Source of the DNA: Euwallacea fornicatus
Taxonomy: Eukaryota; Arthropoda; Insecta; Coleoptera; Curculionidae
DNA: 64,000 bases
Direction: 5' to 3'
Assembly: GCF_040115645.1 (NCBI RefSeq)
Contig: NC_089557.1
Coordinates: 186,001-250,000 of the forward strand
Part shown: positions 12,662-26,900 of the stretch, piece by piece
How the letters are laid out: the number at the start of each line of letters is the position of its first letter
How positions within the stretch are numbered: position 1 is the stretch's first letter
Made by a program: the position numbers and the translations under genes
Notes under the pieces: generated by a model
Told to the model about the DNA's origin: nothing
Seen by the model: only the letters and a program-made list of their open reading frames with translations
Databases searched by the model: none

Positions 12662-12850
12662 TCTCTCTTGGTACCATGTACGTGGGAAACTAGCAGCAGT
12701 ATCTGAAGTAATTTTAAAACTTTTAGGCAAAATTAAGGCATTTGACTGGAAATTTACTTAGCCATGCATCGCATTGCAAGGATTAGTATTCATTGTTGCG
12801 GAACAATCAAAACTGATAATTTTTTTAAGCATCTAGCAAACGATTAAATT

Positions 12851-15800
12851 TTACAATTCGTCGTGTTTGGGACCCGAAAATTCGCCGTGGGAAATGTATC
12901 CATTTTTGTCTTTGTCCTCGTGTTGAAAGATCTCCTCGACTAGTTTGTCGTGTTCGGCGAGCATGTTCTTCACCTCTTCGCTGGGGGTGCCGCCATCGGC
13001 CGCGACCATTTGTTTCTTCAGGTATTCGCTGACCTAGATCGAAAATTGAGAATACTAAATATCATTTGACGAACTCGGATCGGCTAAGAAAGATTCGTCA
13101 CTCGGAACCTTCCTGAAGGGTTCGCGCGGTGTCGGGTCAGAAGATGAGTGGAAATTAGTCGAGAGGAAAAAAAAACAACGTTGTGCTCATTCCTGCGCTG
13201 TTTCTATGCGGTCCATGTGTTTCGTTAAATTTTTGAGTCACCAACTATGACCAAGTGCGATTACTACAGTACACTTGCGATGACGTAACTCGTAACTAGA
13301 GATCTCATCGTCTTACTTTCACGCGATCATTTCTACACCCGGTTTCACCTTTATTAAGAGAGAAACTGAAGAGGTCCATAAATAACAGAAACATGTTTAG
13401 AATCTAGGCATTTGTGTTTGCGAACTTTTTCTTTTTGAAATATATTCCGCATACAAATAACGCATCAATTGTTAAGACATCAATATATCTACTTTTTGTG
13501 CAATCATAATTGGGAAGGCCGTTGAAAATTTCTTCGTGAGAATACTAAACGCTTGAACTGATGACTTTATATGGAACACGTATGTACATGCAGAGCGCTA
13601 CGCCACAGGTTCTTCACCCGACTAGCCAAAACAATTTCATCGTACATACGCAGTGCTCGGGACACCATTTCGTATGAAATTTATTGATGCTGCAAGTTTA
13701 GGTGGTCAGCTGTGCATTACCCTGAAGGGTAGTTAATGCAACCTTCAGGAAGTTTCGTTAGAAGCGACGAGTACAAACTTAGATTTTACAGAAGAAACTT
13801 GTAAATTCGCTCACTTCATCACGACTCAATTGGTTGTCCTTGTCGGCGTCGATTTCTTTGAAAACATTCGTCGTCGGGGGAGAATCTCCCGTGTTGATGA
13901 GCTCAACCTAAAAACGTTTTTTTCATTAACCATTCTAATTAACCACCACGCCGCTTACCTCGAAAGTAAGAGTTGCACCGCCAGGAATCACGTTTCCGGC
14001 CCCCCTATCTCCGTATCCGAGAGAGGGAGGGATCGTCAGCTTCCTCTTCTCGCCCACGCACATATCGGTCAATCCTTGGTCCCAACCCTTGATCACTTGT
14101 CCCACTCCCAGCTGAAACGTGAAAGGTTGTTCCCGATCCAAGCTACAACAATACCAATTCGTCTATTAGCACTCCCGACGGGATAGTCAGGATCGTTTCT
14201 TGGCGCGGTGGATCATTTAAATTACTCTGCTCTATAACAACTTTCCCTAACTTGCAAAAGAAATTTTCGGAGGGCGCCCTATGGGAGCAGTACCAAAAAA
14301 CTTCTTAATATTTAAGCGTGTCGCCAGTGCGTAACGACTACACGGGGAATATAAGTTGAGCAAGTTGGAATGTTCACGTTTTAAGGAAGTTAGAGGCGTA
14401 AAATAAGGGCAGGAGCGGCTCTTTCGTTCAGCAGAACTGGGGAAATACCGATAAGGGCAACAAGGATATAAATATTAATTTCGTAACTTTCAGAATCGCG
14501 AGATCCGAATTAAACAGCTACCCCACTTACTCCGTACGTCCGTCGAAAAAATTGAAAACGTCTAATGTGAAAAAATGAAAACTTTGATGGATGTCAAATG
14601 CTGACGACTTGACGGGCGCGCGGCGCCTCGCCATTTTGTCAACGACGCGGCAAGATTCGGATACTACGGTGCAGCGACGGGAAAGTGCATTAATCCGTAC
14701 CTGCGATCTCGTTCGATAAAACGAGGGGCTATGGTATAAACAAAGGCCCGAAACCTCACATCACACACATAGATAGAACAAAAGTAACTGAAATATTAAA
14801 GGGGCCATGCATATCAAAAAGTATCCTGAAGAACGGCACTGCATGCCGCATTTGCACGTAGCACTATGCGGAATTATTTTGTTAGTTGGCCGACACGGAA
14901 ACTTTTCGAAGAGTTTACTCCTGACAGAAGTTTCTCGACTGGAAAACCGGGAAGGGAAGACGCGTCCAGAGATTATTATGCATAACCTGCACCGGAACGT
15001 ATCGTATTTTACAACGTAGCTGCCTTGGCGAATAAAATGTAATGCCTTTTGTTAGGTAGTTAAATATTTAAATGCGAGAATATCTCAGTGGCCTCACGGC
15101 AGTGTTTTGCGTGACGACTGGTACATTTGATTATTTTTAACGTTATTTTTATTATTATTATTTTTTTGTTAATTGGTTCGCTTACGGTTTGCCTCGTCGA
15201 AGCTTCCGAGCGGTCTTACGACGAATGCGAGAAGGTCAGCAACGCTTCTTTGAGGACATTTTCTGGCACGGGGCGCGTCCCGTTAAATTGTTAAGTCGTT
15301 GCGAACGAGGAACGATGCCGTAATGCACTTCCCTATAGTTGTAGTTTTTTAAACGTGCGGTCGAACATGTCAACGTTCTTAAAAATGTATTTCCTCCCAG
15401 CTTTTGAAAAACGAACGAGGGTTTTACGTAATTGAGTCTTAAAACTTTTCTTTTAGAAACGCGATTAAATATGGATGGACGGCAACGGCAAGCTCGGTCT
15501 TCTTCAGTTATATTTCAGGGCATTCACTATTTACCACTGAAGTCGTAAAATTTTATTTCAACCGTTTTACTGCAATTAGGTATGCGAGACTGAAACTTTT
15601 TGATATAGCGCTCCTTTAAAAATATGCATGCTCTATGGGTACAATGGCGGCCATAGAAGTAGGGCCGCTTCGAAAATTTCAATCTGTCGTTTCTATCACT
15701 CCAGTGAGAAAAAAATTAAAATAAAAAATATATATTACATATTTAATAATAAAAATAAAAACAATCCACAAAAACATTTTTAAACGGAAAATAAATAAAT

Positions 15801-17878
15801 TTCCTCGATGGGAACAATAAAAACAAAATAAACATGTGATCATAAAAATAGGACCGTCGAAACATTATCAAAAAAAAAAAGGAAAAAAAGAAAAAAAGAC
15901 GAAATTAACAACCGAATATTGGCTGACGCCTAATGCTAGGTCGCTTCGCCCTTTCGAGCGATCACTGCCCTTAATCTTTTAGGCACTGACCTCATTAAGC
16001 GCTGGCAGAACTCAACAGGAATTGCTTCCCGTTCCAGTTGGACCACGGACCGCAGTCCTTCCCTGTTTTTGATCCGTTGACGCCTCGCAGCAACTTCAAG
16101 ATATGCCCGCAGGTTTTCAAAGGGGTTCAAATCGGGTGACCGCGGAGCCCACGGCACAACCGAAATCGGTTCATTGTGAAAAAATTGTTTAACTCGCACG
16201 TTTCGCGTCATTATCTTGTCGATGTTTCCAAATTAATGGCATTTCTTCCGAAGCACACGGCAGCATGACGTCTTTCATTATTTTAAGGTATGCTCCTTGA
16301 TTCGGGATCCCTTTTATCCAATAAATGGGACCGACGCCGAACCGAGCGAGGCAGCTCCCGCAATCTTATGTTGTCACCTCCAGGTTTAACGGTTTTCAAA
16401 GTACGTTTTGGAAGCAATTCCCATTTTGCTGGTCTTCTTGCATACCGTCGACCGTCCGAATCAAACAAATGAATTTTTGTTTGATTTCCAAATTTTTATG
16501 TTGTCACCTTCGTTTTCGAAAGGAAGATGACTCTTCCCAAATTCTCTTCTCTTAAATTTGTTCATTTTTGGCAGCGGCGGTACCTTTCGAGCCGCTCGAC
16601 CGTGTAAATAAACTCCCTGCAGCCGTCTTCAGATAGTTCCGGCACCTATTTCCAACTTTAGGTCCTTTTGAACTTGTTCGGAGCCCACAAAAGGATTTTC
16701 TCGGGCTTCTCGCTTTATTCGACTGTCAGTCAGAACCGCTGTTTTCCTCTTACGACCGCACTATTCCCATTTTTCGATAGATTTCACGAAGAGAATTGCC
16801 TGCATCTCCGAGTGTCCGAGTCCGAATTCTTTCGGCTAAAGAACGGTGGTTTCCGCGTCCCGTCTGTTTGTTTATCAATCACTAAAGTGCATTAAAACGC
16901 TTCGAAATGATTAGTTTGAGTTACCTTTCAGTTGCTTTCCTATCGAGCGAAGAATTACGAAAGTTATAAAAAAATAGCGAGCTTTAACGCACCGGTCCCG
17001 TTACCGTGACCACCTTAACTTTAACCGTCTTAACGAAACGGGGGAAGTGCGATTCGAGCGCAAGGTAATTCCCCTGGTTTCTGCTGTCAGATACAATTAC
17101 CAAAGACGAAGCAATTTAGGACCTTAGTTCGGGTGCGGCGGAACGAGTTTCAATAGAATTTTTTCCATTTTTTCGAGCTGAGCCGGTAGCGGTCCTATTT
17201 CTATGGCCCGCCATTGTGTATTGCGAAATTATCACAAAATTCGTGCGAACGGCCTAAAATTAAATGCGGAAATCTCGATTTATTTCCCAGAAATGGAAAT
17301 AATTTAACGCCCCCGATGAAATCGTATTCCAGTTCAATTCGTTTTGTAATGAAATGCAACAACCGGCTGCTCGGTAATTATTAATATTATTATTATTACC
17401 GGCCGCAACACGAATCGAAGCCGATATACATTTCGGGAATGCTATAGAAACATACGAGGGCACTTAATCCGGATTATTCGTGATGGATTGTGCGTAGATT
17501 TGTGTGTTTGGCTTTGTAATCGTATAGGTACGGCAATAAATCACGATTAGTTCTCTACCTAATGCTGCGTTAAGAAATTTATTAATCATAATCGTTACCG
17601 CACGGAATTGCTCGTTATCGTTGTGGCAAGTGGTCGTTCCTTTCTCGATGCGCAGGAAAGTCCCTCGTTATGAGTAACCGATTGCGTAACTCGAAAAGGC
17701 ATTTCCATCACTCGCGAGCAATTTTGGTCGCCGTACGACGCCAATTATAACATTTCGAGAAGGTCAAAAGTTCTGCTTTCACCACGACTTTCACTCGACA
17801 TCAGTGTGTTAAATCATCGTTAATTGTGCCAATAGAAATTTGTCAAACGGATCGGAACGCACGGTATATAATACGAAA

Positions 17879-17910
<32 letters not shown>

Positions 17911-20900
17911 CTGTTGTTGTTATTTTATTGTTCATAAGTGGTTTATTTTTTCTGGTTAACTATTTCCGCGCATCCGCCCTTTTTAATATTGTCATATTCG
18001 ATATATTTATTTAAAATAAAAACTGGGCGCGTTTGTTTGTTCCAATTGAAGTTGCAGCTGCTGAACGTATAACGTCATCCAGTTCATTTATTCCAATTAT
18101 TCCACGCACCATTTTCTTCGCGTAGGTGACTCCGAAAGGGTCTCCGTTGGCCCGTGAAACTTGACTGCACCTCCCCAAGAACGAGAGTGCAACGGAAAAT
18201 TGCAGTTTCGCTCCGGTGCTGCGCTGCACACTTCACAGCTCCAATTAGGGGGCCGAGCGCCATTTTTTCGAGTTCGACAAATCGAACGGACGCCTTAATG
18301 ACGCCGAAAAACCGAGAGGCGACGGACGAACCGCGAGCCGAAACGCGGCGGCTCGACCGCTCCGGCGGGAGGGCCGAGCCTTGGGCGATCGGCAATTCTC
18401 GATGGTCCGGTGGTCCGTGGGAACCCGACGCGCGGAAAGTAAAATCCGCGCGCCGGATTCTGCGTCAACCCAGTCGAGTGAATTAACAAAATTTACGATA
18501 TACTAAACGCGCGAACGTGACTCAACGAGACGGGGGGACGCCGGGATCGTAACTCTCTTCTTTACGCAACCGAATTCAGCTGATGTGCTTTGCTGATGTA
18601 ACGTGCATTAGCGCAAAGTGCTTTTGCGTAAGAAATTTTCCTTTGCATAATGCACGGGTATCTAATATAGAGAAGTAATAGGACCGAAACCGAACAAAAG
18701 TGCATTGGCGTAGATTATTTTATTGCGTTCGCCTCCCGTCTCCTTACTTTTCGCACGCCACGTGTGACCTCTCTCCTCGCGTCCTCGCGACGCGAAGATA
18801 ACCCGATGCGAAAGCCTCAACGCGTGGTGTCAATATTTGAGGTTCACACACACGTCCTCCTCCTCCTCCTCCTCCTCCTGCGTCCGCCTTTGAGAATTTG
18901 CGCGAACTAGTAAGTCAAATAATAAACATGCAAATTCCTCCGCAGATTTAAATAGTTGCCCCCCGAGCACACGGGTTCCCGTTTAATTGAGTTAAAGTAA
19001 TTAAAAACGACATGTTGAAGGAGCTCACTTAAAATTCATAACAAGCTAATACATAGAGATGGGAGTCCCAAGACGTTGCCAGAGCTCCATCGCATTGAAG
19101 TGCGCGACGGCAAAAATGCAAAGGACCCTTCGAGGGGGCCACGTCCGGCGTCGTTTGGCGACAATCGGAAGGGGGGGGGAGGGGGCTCGCCGTTGCGATT
19201 TATTTGTTTTTTTAATTATTTATCCCATATCGAAATTGCGGGACGAACGTGGGGGCGCGTGGGGCCCGTAGCGTTCGTTACGCGATCCGTACCGCCTCTG
19301 AGCGATCTCTATTTGGTTGTTTCTCCCCTGCTTTGAAATAAGCCGGCTGCTTTAATTTCTAAAGTGCAGAAATGTGCAGTTTCGCATATAAAATCATCTT
19401 TTTGATCTTTGGTTTTGCAAACGTGCCGCGTTCTTTAATGTCTCCTTCGAGGGTTCGCGTATAGTTAGTTCACTTGGGGAATTTTTATTGTGAAAATTTA
19501 AATGAGCTTTCGGGGGATTTACCTTTAAGTCCCCGAGTGAACATGTTAAATACTTGATTCCGGATGCTTCGACGTGAAATCTCTAAAGCTGCGGCCAGAG
19601 TGGCCGAATTGCGCTGCCTTCTACTTTTATTGGTCGGCGAGGTTTGTCCATGACAGGTATTTGAGATTCATAGAATTTATTATCGTTCCATAAGCACGTT
19701 GTCAGTAAAATACGTCCCGCTATATGTTCGGGCTCGGCTGTTACGAAACCGGTACGCGTATAACTAGAAATAATAGCAATTACTAATTGAACACACACAG
19801 TCAGTTCAGATTCCCTATTACCTCTATTGATATTGACGGATATTTGTTATTTGCATTGGTCTACATATTAACGCATCGCTTCCGAATTTTTGGGGCGGAA
19901 TTCGGCCCCCTTTTTGCGAGCGAACCGAACGCGAATCGCTTCCGTTCGTCCCCGTCGCGCAACAACGTAATTGTCATCATAATTCGCGTGGTTTATCGAC
20001 GCCGTTCGAAAAAAACACTATTGACATTCACGCCCGGCTTCAATGCGTAATCCACGGATAACCGTCTTGCCTAATCCAATTAGGTTGAATTGTATCCTAT
20101 TGGAGTTGTTTGCCTGTCGTACTCCCAAAGGACAAATTTATCCTGGAGTTAGCCCGGGCTTTGAATTAATGTGTGTTTTAGCTTACAAATTATGCAAATG
20201 AATCCCCAATATGAATTGCTCGATATTTACCGGAACTGCCATTAGATCACAACCGAGTATCGATCAGGTGCCGGACATCTTCGATGGACAACGGGACGGG
20301 AGAAAGTTCGCTTCGGAGGAGGATGGAAAAAAAAACTGTCTCTCCCCGTGTCCGGCTGCGGTGGCCTTCGAGTGCGGGGGGCGAAAGGGAAGTCGACCAG
20401 AAATTGCAAAATTAATCGAGATATCGCGTATACAAATATGGCTTATCCCCGTGGGTCAGCCAATGCGATAAATTTCCAAAAAATATGAGCCCGAAAATGG
20501 GTTCCTGTCGATACAGAATTAATTAAATTCGACAGAGATTTGGATTTATATAAACTGGGAAGTTGTGTTAATTTTACATGATTTATATTTCGCTGTTAAA
20601 ATACTCGACGGACATTTTTCAAAACAAATCGTAATGGTCAACAAATATTTCCCGCTTTTATATTCGCTAATTGTAGAAATGCGATTCGCGAGTATCAATA
20701 TGGAAGTTTGTTTAATAAATTAAACTAATAACTGAATATAATCTTCGGCGGGGTCTTTTCGGAGACGTGAAATTTTAATCAGCGACCTCAACAAAGAAGT
20801 CAACTTCTAACGAAGTTTCCGAAATATTATATATTAAAGACACCCGTTGGATTTAGTTTAGTGTGAAACTTTGTGACATTCAAGTATCTCTTAGTTTCAG

Positions 20901-23900
20901 TTTGGTTTTAGACCATGAATAATGAATGGAGTTCGGAAAATTCAATTTCTTGCGGAGTGTTGGTACGTGGCGGGGCTTAGATTGTGACTGTTAATTGCTG
21001 GCGAAGTTGTTCAAAAATCGTGCCGTAAAATTCGGATTTTCCAAACGAATCTCTCACTTCTCACGGTCCGGAAGGGCCCGAGTGCAGGAATGTGAGCGAG
21101 ACGCAACGCGAGGTCGCTCCCAAACTTCCAAGTTATTTTAGGTTCGAGGAGGATTAACGCTGACAAATTCGTAATACTTCAGTTCTCCGTGAATCCCCAA
21201 AATAAGCGGGAAGAAGCATTTTAAGTAATCTTGCGAATGGTTTTCTTTACGGTGCTCGACATAAAATATGAGAGGGTTTAACAACCCAAAGTGCCATATT
21301 TATCACGTGCATTAAATAAAATGATAACAAAAAAAATACTGCTCGCTTTTTCAGACTGACGAAGCGTGCAGATGGCCCATTTGAGGGGAACAGTTTCGTA
21401 GATATGGATGGACTGTGTATAGGAATGGCATTCGGTAAAGATTAAAATGTAACATTTCGCCACGACAACGCTCTCTTGCCCAACTCGATTTATTGACGTG
21501 GCGTTGTGCATAAAGAAAGAAACTTGACACAGTTCTGACCCCAAAGATACGCGCAAGATGCGAGCAATGAAGTAAACACACCTGCACATTCGCTGCTTGA
21601 CGCTCCGTATCGTCGAAGTTTTTACGAGAAATAACACTTCTGCGCCGAGAACTTGTCTAAGGCAATACTTAAGTCACACTACGGTACGTTATCACTAATA
21701 CGTGGGAAATTTTTCAAAATTTGAGCAAAAGACGCAAAAATTGAAAAATGGGGCATTTTCATCCAATAGACGACAACTCACTGAACATCACAAAAAAAAA
21801 AAACAAATTGTTTACATGCTATCATAAAATTTCACGATCGGCATTGCCCGTTTGCTTCCAAAACTTGTCGACACCCAGTAGGCATGGAGGCGATAAGCCT
21901 CTGGCAGTACTCGATGGGTACAACTTTCCTCCGTTCCTCTAGAGTTATAGCCCATAGATCCTTCAACGGAGTTGGCCTCCGTTCTTTTACGTGGTTTTTC
22001 GTAGTGGCATGCGTCAACTAGTGCCAAAGCTTTTCTCTGGGATTCAAGTCCGGCGATCGTGCGGGCCAACCCATAACGTTAGCGGAATTTGTGCCGAGCC
22101 AATTTTTCGCGACCTTTGCCGCATGCTTTGGGTCGTTATCTCGTGAAACGCCCGTTTCAAAGACGTGTCTTCCTCGGCATACGGCAACATGTGGTCTGCT
22201 GAGATGTCCAAATGTGATTATTGGGGTTGGAATTCCGTCAATTTTTACGAGAGGGCCCGCACCAGTCCAAGAAAACCATCCCCAGATTTTTACATTACCG
22301 CCTCCGTGCCTTAACAACGGTCTTCGCCGCGTATCTAGGGTCAAACGTTAATTCTGAGAGTCTCCGCGCCGATCCCGAACGGCCTGAACTAAACGGCATA
22401 ATCTCGGATACGTTACTAGAATGTTCCGCCATTTTTTCAGATTTTCCTCTCGCGACCACTCCAAGTGTTCTCGAGCGAACGTTTAGCGAGCCGCTCGATG
22501 AACTTTTTTCGAAAGGGGCACCTGTCGGGGACTTCTCGCTTTCGAGTTCTGTTCTAGGAGCCTCCTCCGAATTGTCCAAACGCCGACATTAGCGTCTGAC
22601 TCAGTCAATATTCCTAGGGCCGTCTTGAGAGGGCCTTTCGTTGCCGTTCGCACAATTTTTCGATCCGTACTAGACGCGACCTCTCGAGGTTTACCTCTGT
22701 TTTCTTGATTCGGATGGTCTTTAAAGGCATTCTGGGCCATTTCGACGGAACATCCAATAACTCTTGCGATGGACCGGAATGACAGTCCTCCATTTTTTAG
22801 ATTTCTCATCAGGCGCCCTTCGTCGGGAGAACGGTGCTTGTTCCGACTCGTTTTCTTTAATTTTGTGGAAAACAACAGGACACTCGAAGGAAACGAAATT
22901 TCACAAGCTGACCTTACTTCCCGGATATTATCATCATGAAAATTAATAAATTTCACTTAATGACGTTCATAAGAATGTCTGTCAAGCAGCGCACGGGTAG
23001 AAACAATTGAATTTTCGACGGTTTCTACTGTTTACAGGGGCGCACCGTCTTCCTGTCATCTAGGGGAAATACACATTGCACCTGCCTGACTTAATTAATC
23101 TCTGAAAAATTTCGCGGGATCTGAATTACCGCACGATTCGCATGGAGTTGACGGCTGTATTTACTCCATCGCTCTCATCTGTGTGTACGAACGGGCGTAG
23201 TTTTCTCTGCTCCTAGGTGAAAATGGGCACGCGGACGAGTTAAGAAAAATTAAATAATCTAACAATGTCATAATCGAATTTTAAATTGAATAAAATAAAT
23301 ATTGTAAAGCAAACCTGTAAAGAACACAAAGTAATGCTTTCGATGAAAATTTGCTGAAAAGTTCCGACAAGAGCTGAAATATTTACAAAGATACTGGGGA
23401 AAGCCCGGGGCTTGGCAGTAAATCGTATATTTGCCCCATACGATGGCATGCAGGAGACAACGTTATAAAATGACTGCCGTAGGTTTAAAATTTTATCCTT
23501 TATTTGGCTCATCTCCACTGAAATTGCGCTTACTTTTGAGGGGAGAAATTTGTGTGAAACGTAAGTTGTTTCGGGTGCACTCGACTGCGCTGCCGCGCAT
23601 CGCGGACTGAATTATCATTAAATACATCTAGAGAATTGAAGATTGCTGGAGATTCGGGTAATTTGAATGGAACTGCGAAAACGCTTTAAAAACTCCAATC
23701 CTAAATTACACATGCATTTAGCATAAATATTATTGATACGACAAACAACGCGAGAGGCTGTAATGTAACCACCGTTATGCCAATAGAAGCCGGTGTGTTC
23801 CGAAATGTGTTTAGACGTCACTCACTCGACTACTGTCAGACCATGGCGGTAGAGGCGCTCGCAGCACCCACGACATACCACTGTTATATCTTCCCATTTT

Positions 23901-26900
23901 AATACCTTTAACTGAGGGGTGAGAGATTATATTAATTTGCGGGTTTCCGGGACGCCCTCCATCCGAACGTTCTCTGGCATTTCTCAAACGTTTTTATTCT
24001 CCCCGACATTCTCCCAGTTTCATAAATTCGAATCGTTCAGTATCACTGAGCATACGTATGCATATCAGCAAACACATGTCCCGCAATTTATTTAAGAGTA
24101 TTCAGTCTGTCGTCAAATGTCTGCTTCTTGCACGTAGAGACTAAACCTACGACAGAAAATTGATGATGCACGAATTGGAGATATTTCCATTAGTTATGAC
24201 AAACAAGTTGTGACGGGAGAAAAAAAACCCCAATTGAATATCTCCGGAACAATCGAAGCGCAAAAGGCGAAATAGAGGAAAATCCATATAAGTCGGGCTG
24301 GAACAGTCCTAGAAATCTTTTCCATGTACTGTCAGGTAAATTTGGATTCGAAAGTTAATAATTTAAGTCCTCTCAACGTAAAGAGTTAAATGGACAAGAG
24401 ACGGACGTTTGCGAAACGCTGCAGTGCCGGAAGATGACCAGCAACCAGCCCCAATTCCTCGACGATTTTGTTGCTCGCGTTAATTAAGAATTAGTTACTA
24501 ACATTTCTCAAAATATCAAACGACAATAAGCCTACATTAAAAACGAATTTTCTCCTCAGAGAAAATGTATTCCATAATTCAACTGAAGTGCCGTAATTAA
24601 ACGCCATTTGGCAACGCTCCGCAACAGCTTTCATCAGGTAATTATTATTGTTATTACTCTTACTTTAGCGATTAATTGCACTTTTAATTTTAACACTTCG
24701 TGATTCGTGGCCCAACTCAAATTAATCGTCCGATTACAGATGCATTACTTTTAATTCTGTAGTTGTGCGCTACGGCAAGAAATTCGAGAATCCAACGTGT
24801 GCACTCGGCCCTTTCGCACCCTTTAAATAATATTATAAAATAAATTGGAATCTCGTAACAACGATTTTATGGCTTTTTGCAATGGACGACGCGAAATTTA
24901 AATATCGTAATAAATACAGAAATATATTGCCGTTGCCGCACAAAAAAATTTATGATCATCTCGTAAACGTCCTGTAATGTGTATTTGAAATTTCCCGTGA
25001 GTAATTATAAGTTGAAATTAAGTTTATTTCACCGAATTACACATACAGCGTGACCCACCTGTTTTGGGGTCGGTCTGTAAAGAGCTTATTGATGGTGCAA
25101 TTTAGCCCGGATTTTTTTTTTTTTTTTTTAATCATAGAGCTTGATAAACCGCACGTTTTTAGCAAAAATGGCCTCGTTGACATAAAATTCAAGGCCTACT
25201 GCGACGGTTCCTGGGAGCGAAATTTTAACAAATCATATTAGCGATTTTTTTAGAAAAAATCCGCGCACGCCGCTGGATTGGCCACCCCTCAGAACGGGCC
25301 CGTGCAAAATTTTCAGCGATAGCGATTTTGTAGGCGAATCAAAACTGCACCCTCGGTATCTGTTGATTTTCGAAAATTCACAGTCGGCCATGGAGAACAA
25401 GTGAGGTGTTTAACTGTCAAACAGACGCAACAAACGTCAACGTCGATATTAAAACTTATTCGTGCTCAATACGAATCGAATTGTTAATCGTGACGATTAC
25501 GGAAAATTTAAGTGTGAGAGGAAAAACAGAAATTGTTCGTCTTGTCGGCGACGACGTGCGCTCGGCAGCAGGAGCTGCGGCAGCGTGCAGAATTCAACGT
25601 CGGATGGGCCAGTGACGAGGCAAAATGGACGTCGTGGGCTTCTTCCAAATAACAACGAAATTTTGCGATATTTCAACGACAATTCCCGAAGTGGTACTAG
25701 AACGGCTAGTTCGGACCTTAATATGCCCAGAAAAAGTATGATAAGATGTAAGTAAGTACCCCGTGTGCATTTCTAATTCTTCTACAAAATCGTTATTACT
25801 CAAAATTTTTCACTGAGATTTTGTACGAGCCCGTGTTGAGAGGTGGCCAATCCAGCGGCGTGCATGGATTTTTCCCAAAAAAATCGCTATGATTTATTAA
25901 AATTTCGCTCCTAGAAATTGTCATAGTGGACCTCGAATTTGATACCAACCGGGCCATTTTTGCTGAAAAAGTGCAGTTTGTCAAGCACCGCAATTAAAAA
26001 AAAAAAAAAAAGTCCCGGCTAAATCGCACAATCAACAAACTTTTCACGGGCCCCGGCCCCAAAACAAATGGGTCACGCTGTACATTGATTAACAATTTTG
26101 TTTTCCAAACGACAAAATTCTCAATTTTGAGTTAAGTAAATTGAAGCATTTTCGCAAATCATTCTTTTCGGTCCGATGATGCATTCGAACTTTCGTATTC
26201 TCATCCAAGCTGGCTCAAAGGCAAGAAAATCCAATTTTAGTGGAGCGAAAGTTCCCGACGCCCTATTTAATAATTTAACTACATCTGGAAACAAATTCAC
26301 TTGAGTTTTATGCGTTTACATGGAACTTTAGAAATTTATGGAAATATGGGAAAAGATCCGAGGAGCAACCGATGAATCAATGTATATAAAATGTGTCACG
26401 TTCAAGATTGTGTTTTTATAGCAGACTGATGGATATGCCCTTTTTCATTAGTACCCACGGGCCAATAAAACTCAATTAAGATGACGCTGAACGTCCTACA
26501 TGGATTTGCAGATAAATGTCAAGCTCCTTAATAAGTGATGCTTCTTCATTCGTACAGATTAAGTTGCCCGGGAAGGCCGAAATACCTAAATCCTCTAAAT
26601 AATACGTATATTTCTGTGCGGACGTCTTTTTAATGGCGAATTCGGACGTCCGCGACGTAAAATTGATCGTCGAACTCTTAAAAATCGCTCTGTGGGGTGG
26701 GGAGACGTTCGTCTCGTTTTCGAGATACTGTAAATTTCCAACGGAACGCCCAAGAATTGGATCCGGACTAAATTCGTCGTTCGTTAATACATTCGTCGGT
26801 TAGACACCTATTACGAAACCGTGCCAGACTTACACACGTTAACCGTCGATAATACATAACCGTTCCAGGGTAAAATTCGAGTTATTTAATAAGTAATGCA

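Larger units (their letters stand above)
9309..12850. other. Intergenic or 3' flank of FKBP14; no gene recognised
   Basis: Open frames here (the longest 133 codons, 9692-10093 plus) show no domain and no splice support. The stretch closest to 12850 would be the FKBP14 3' untranslated region. A short element with inverted ends (10727-10796) and a 14-bp inverted repeat (12061-12168) are listed separately. Confidence 0.45.
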
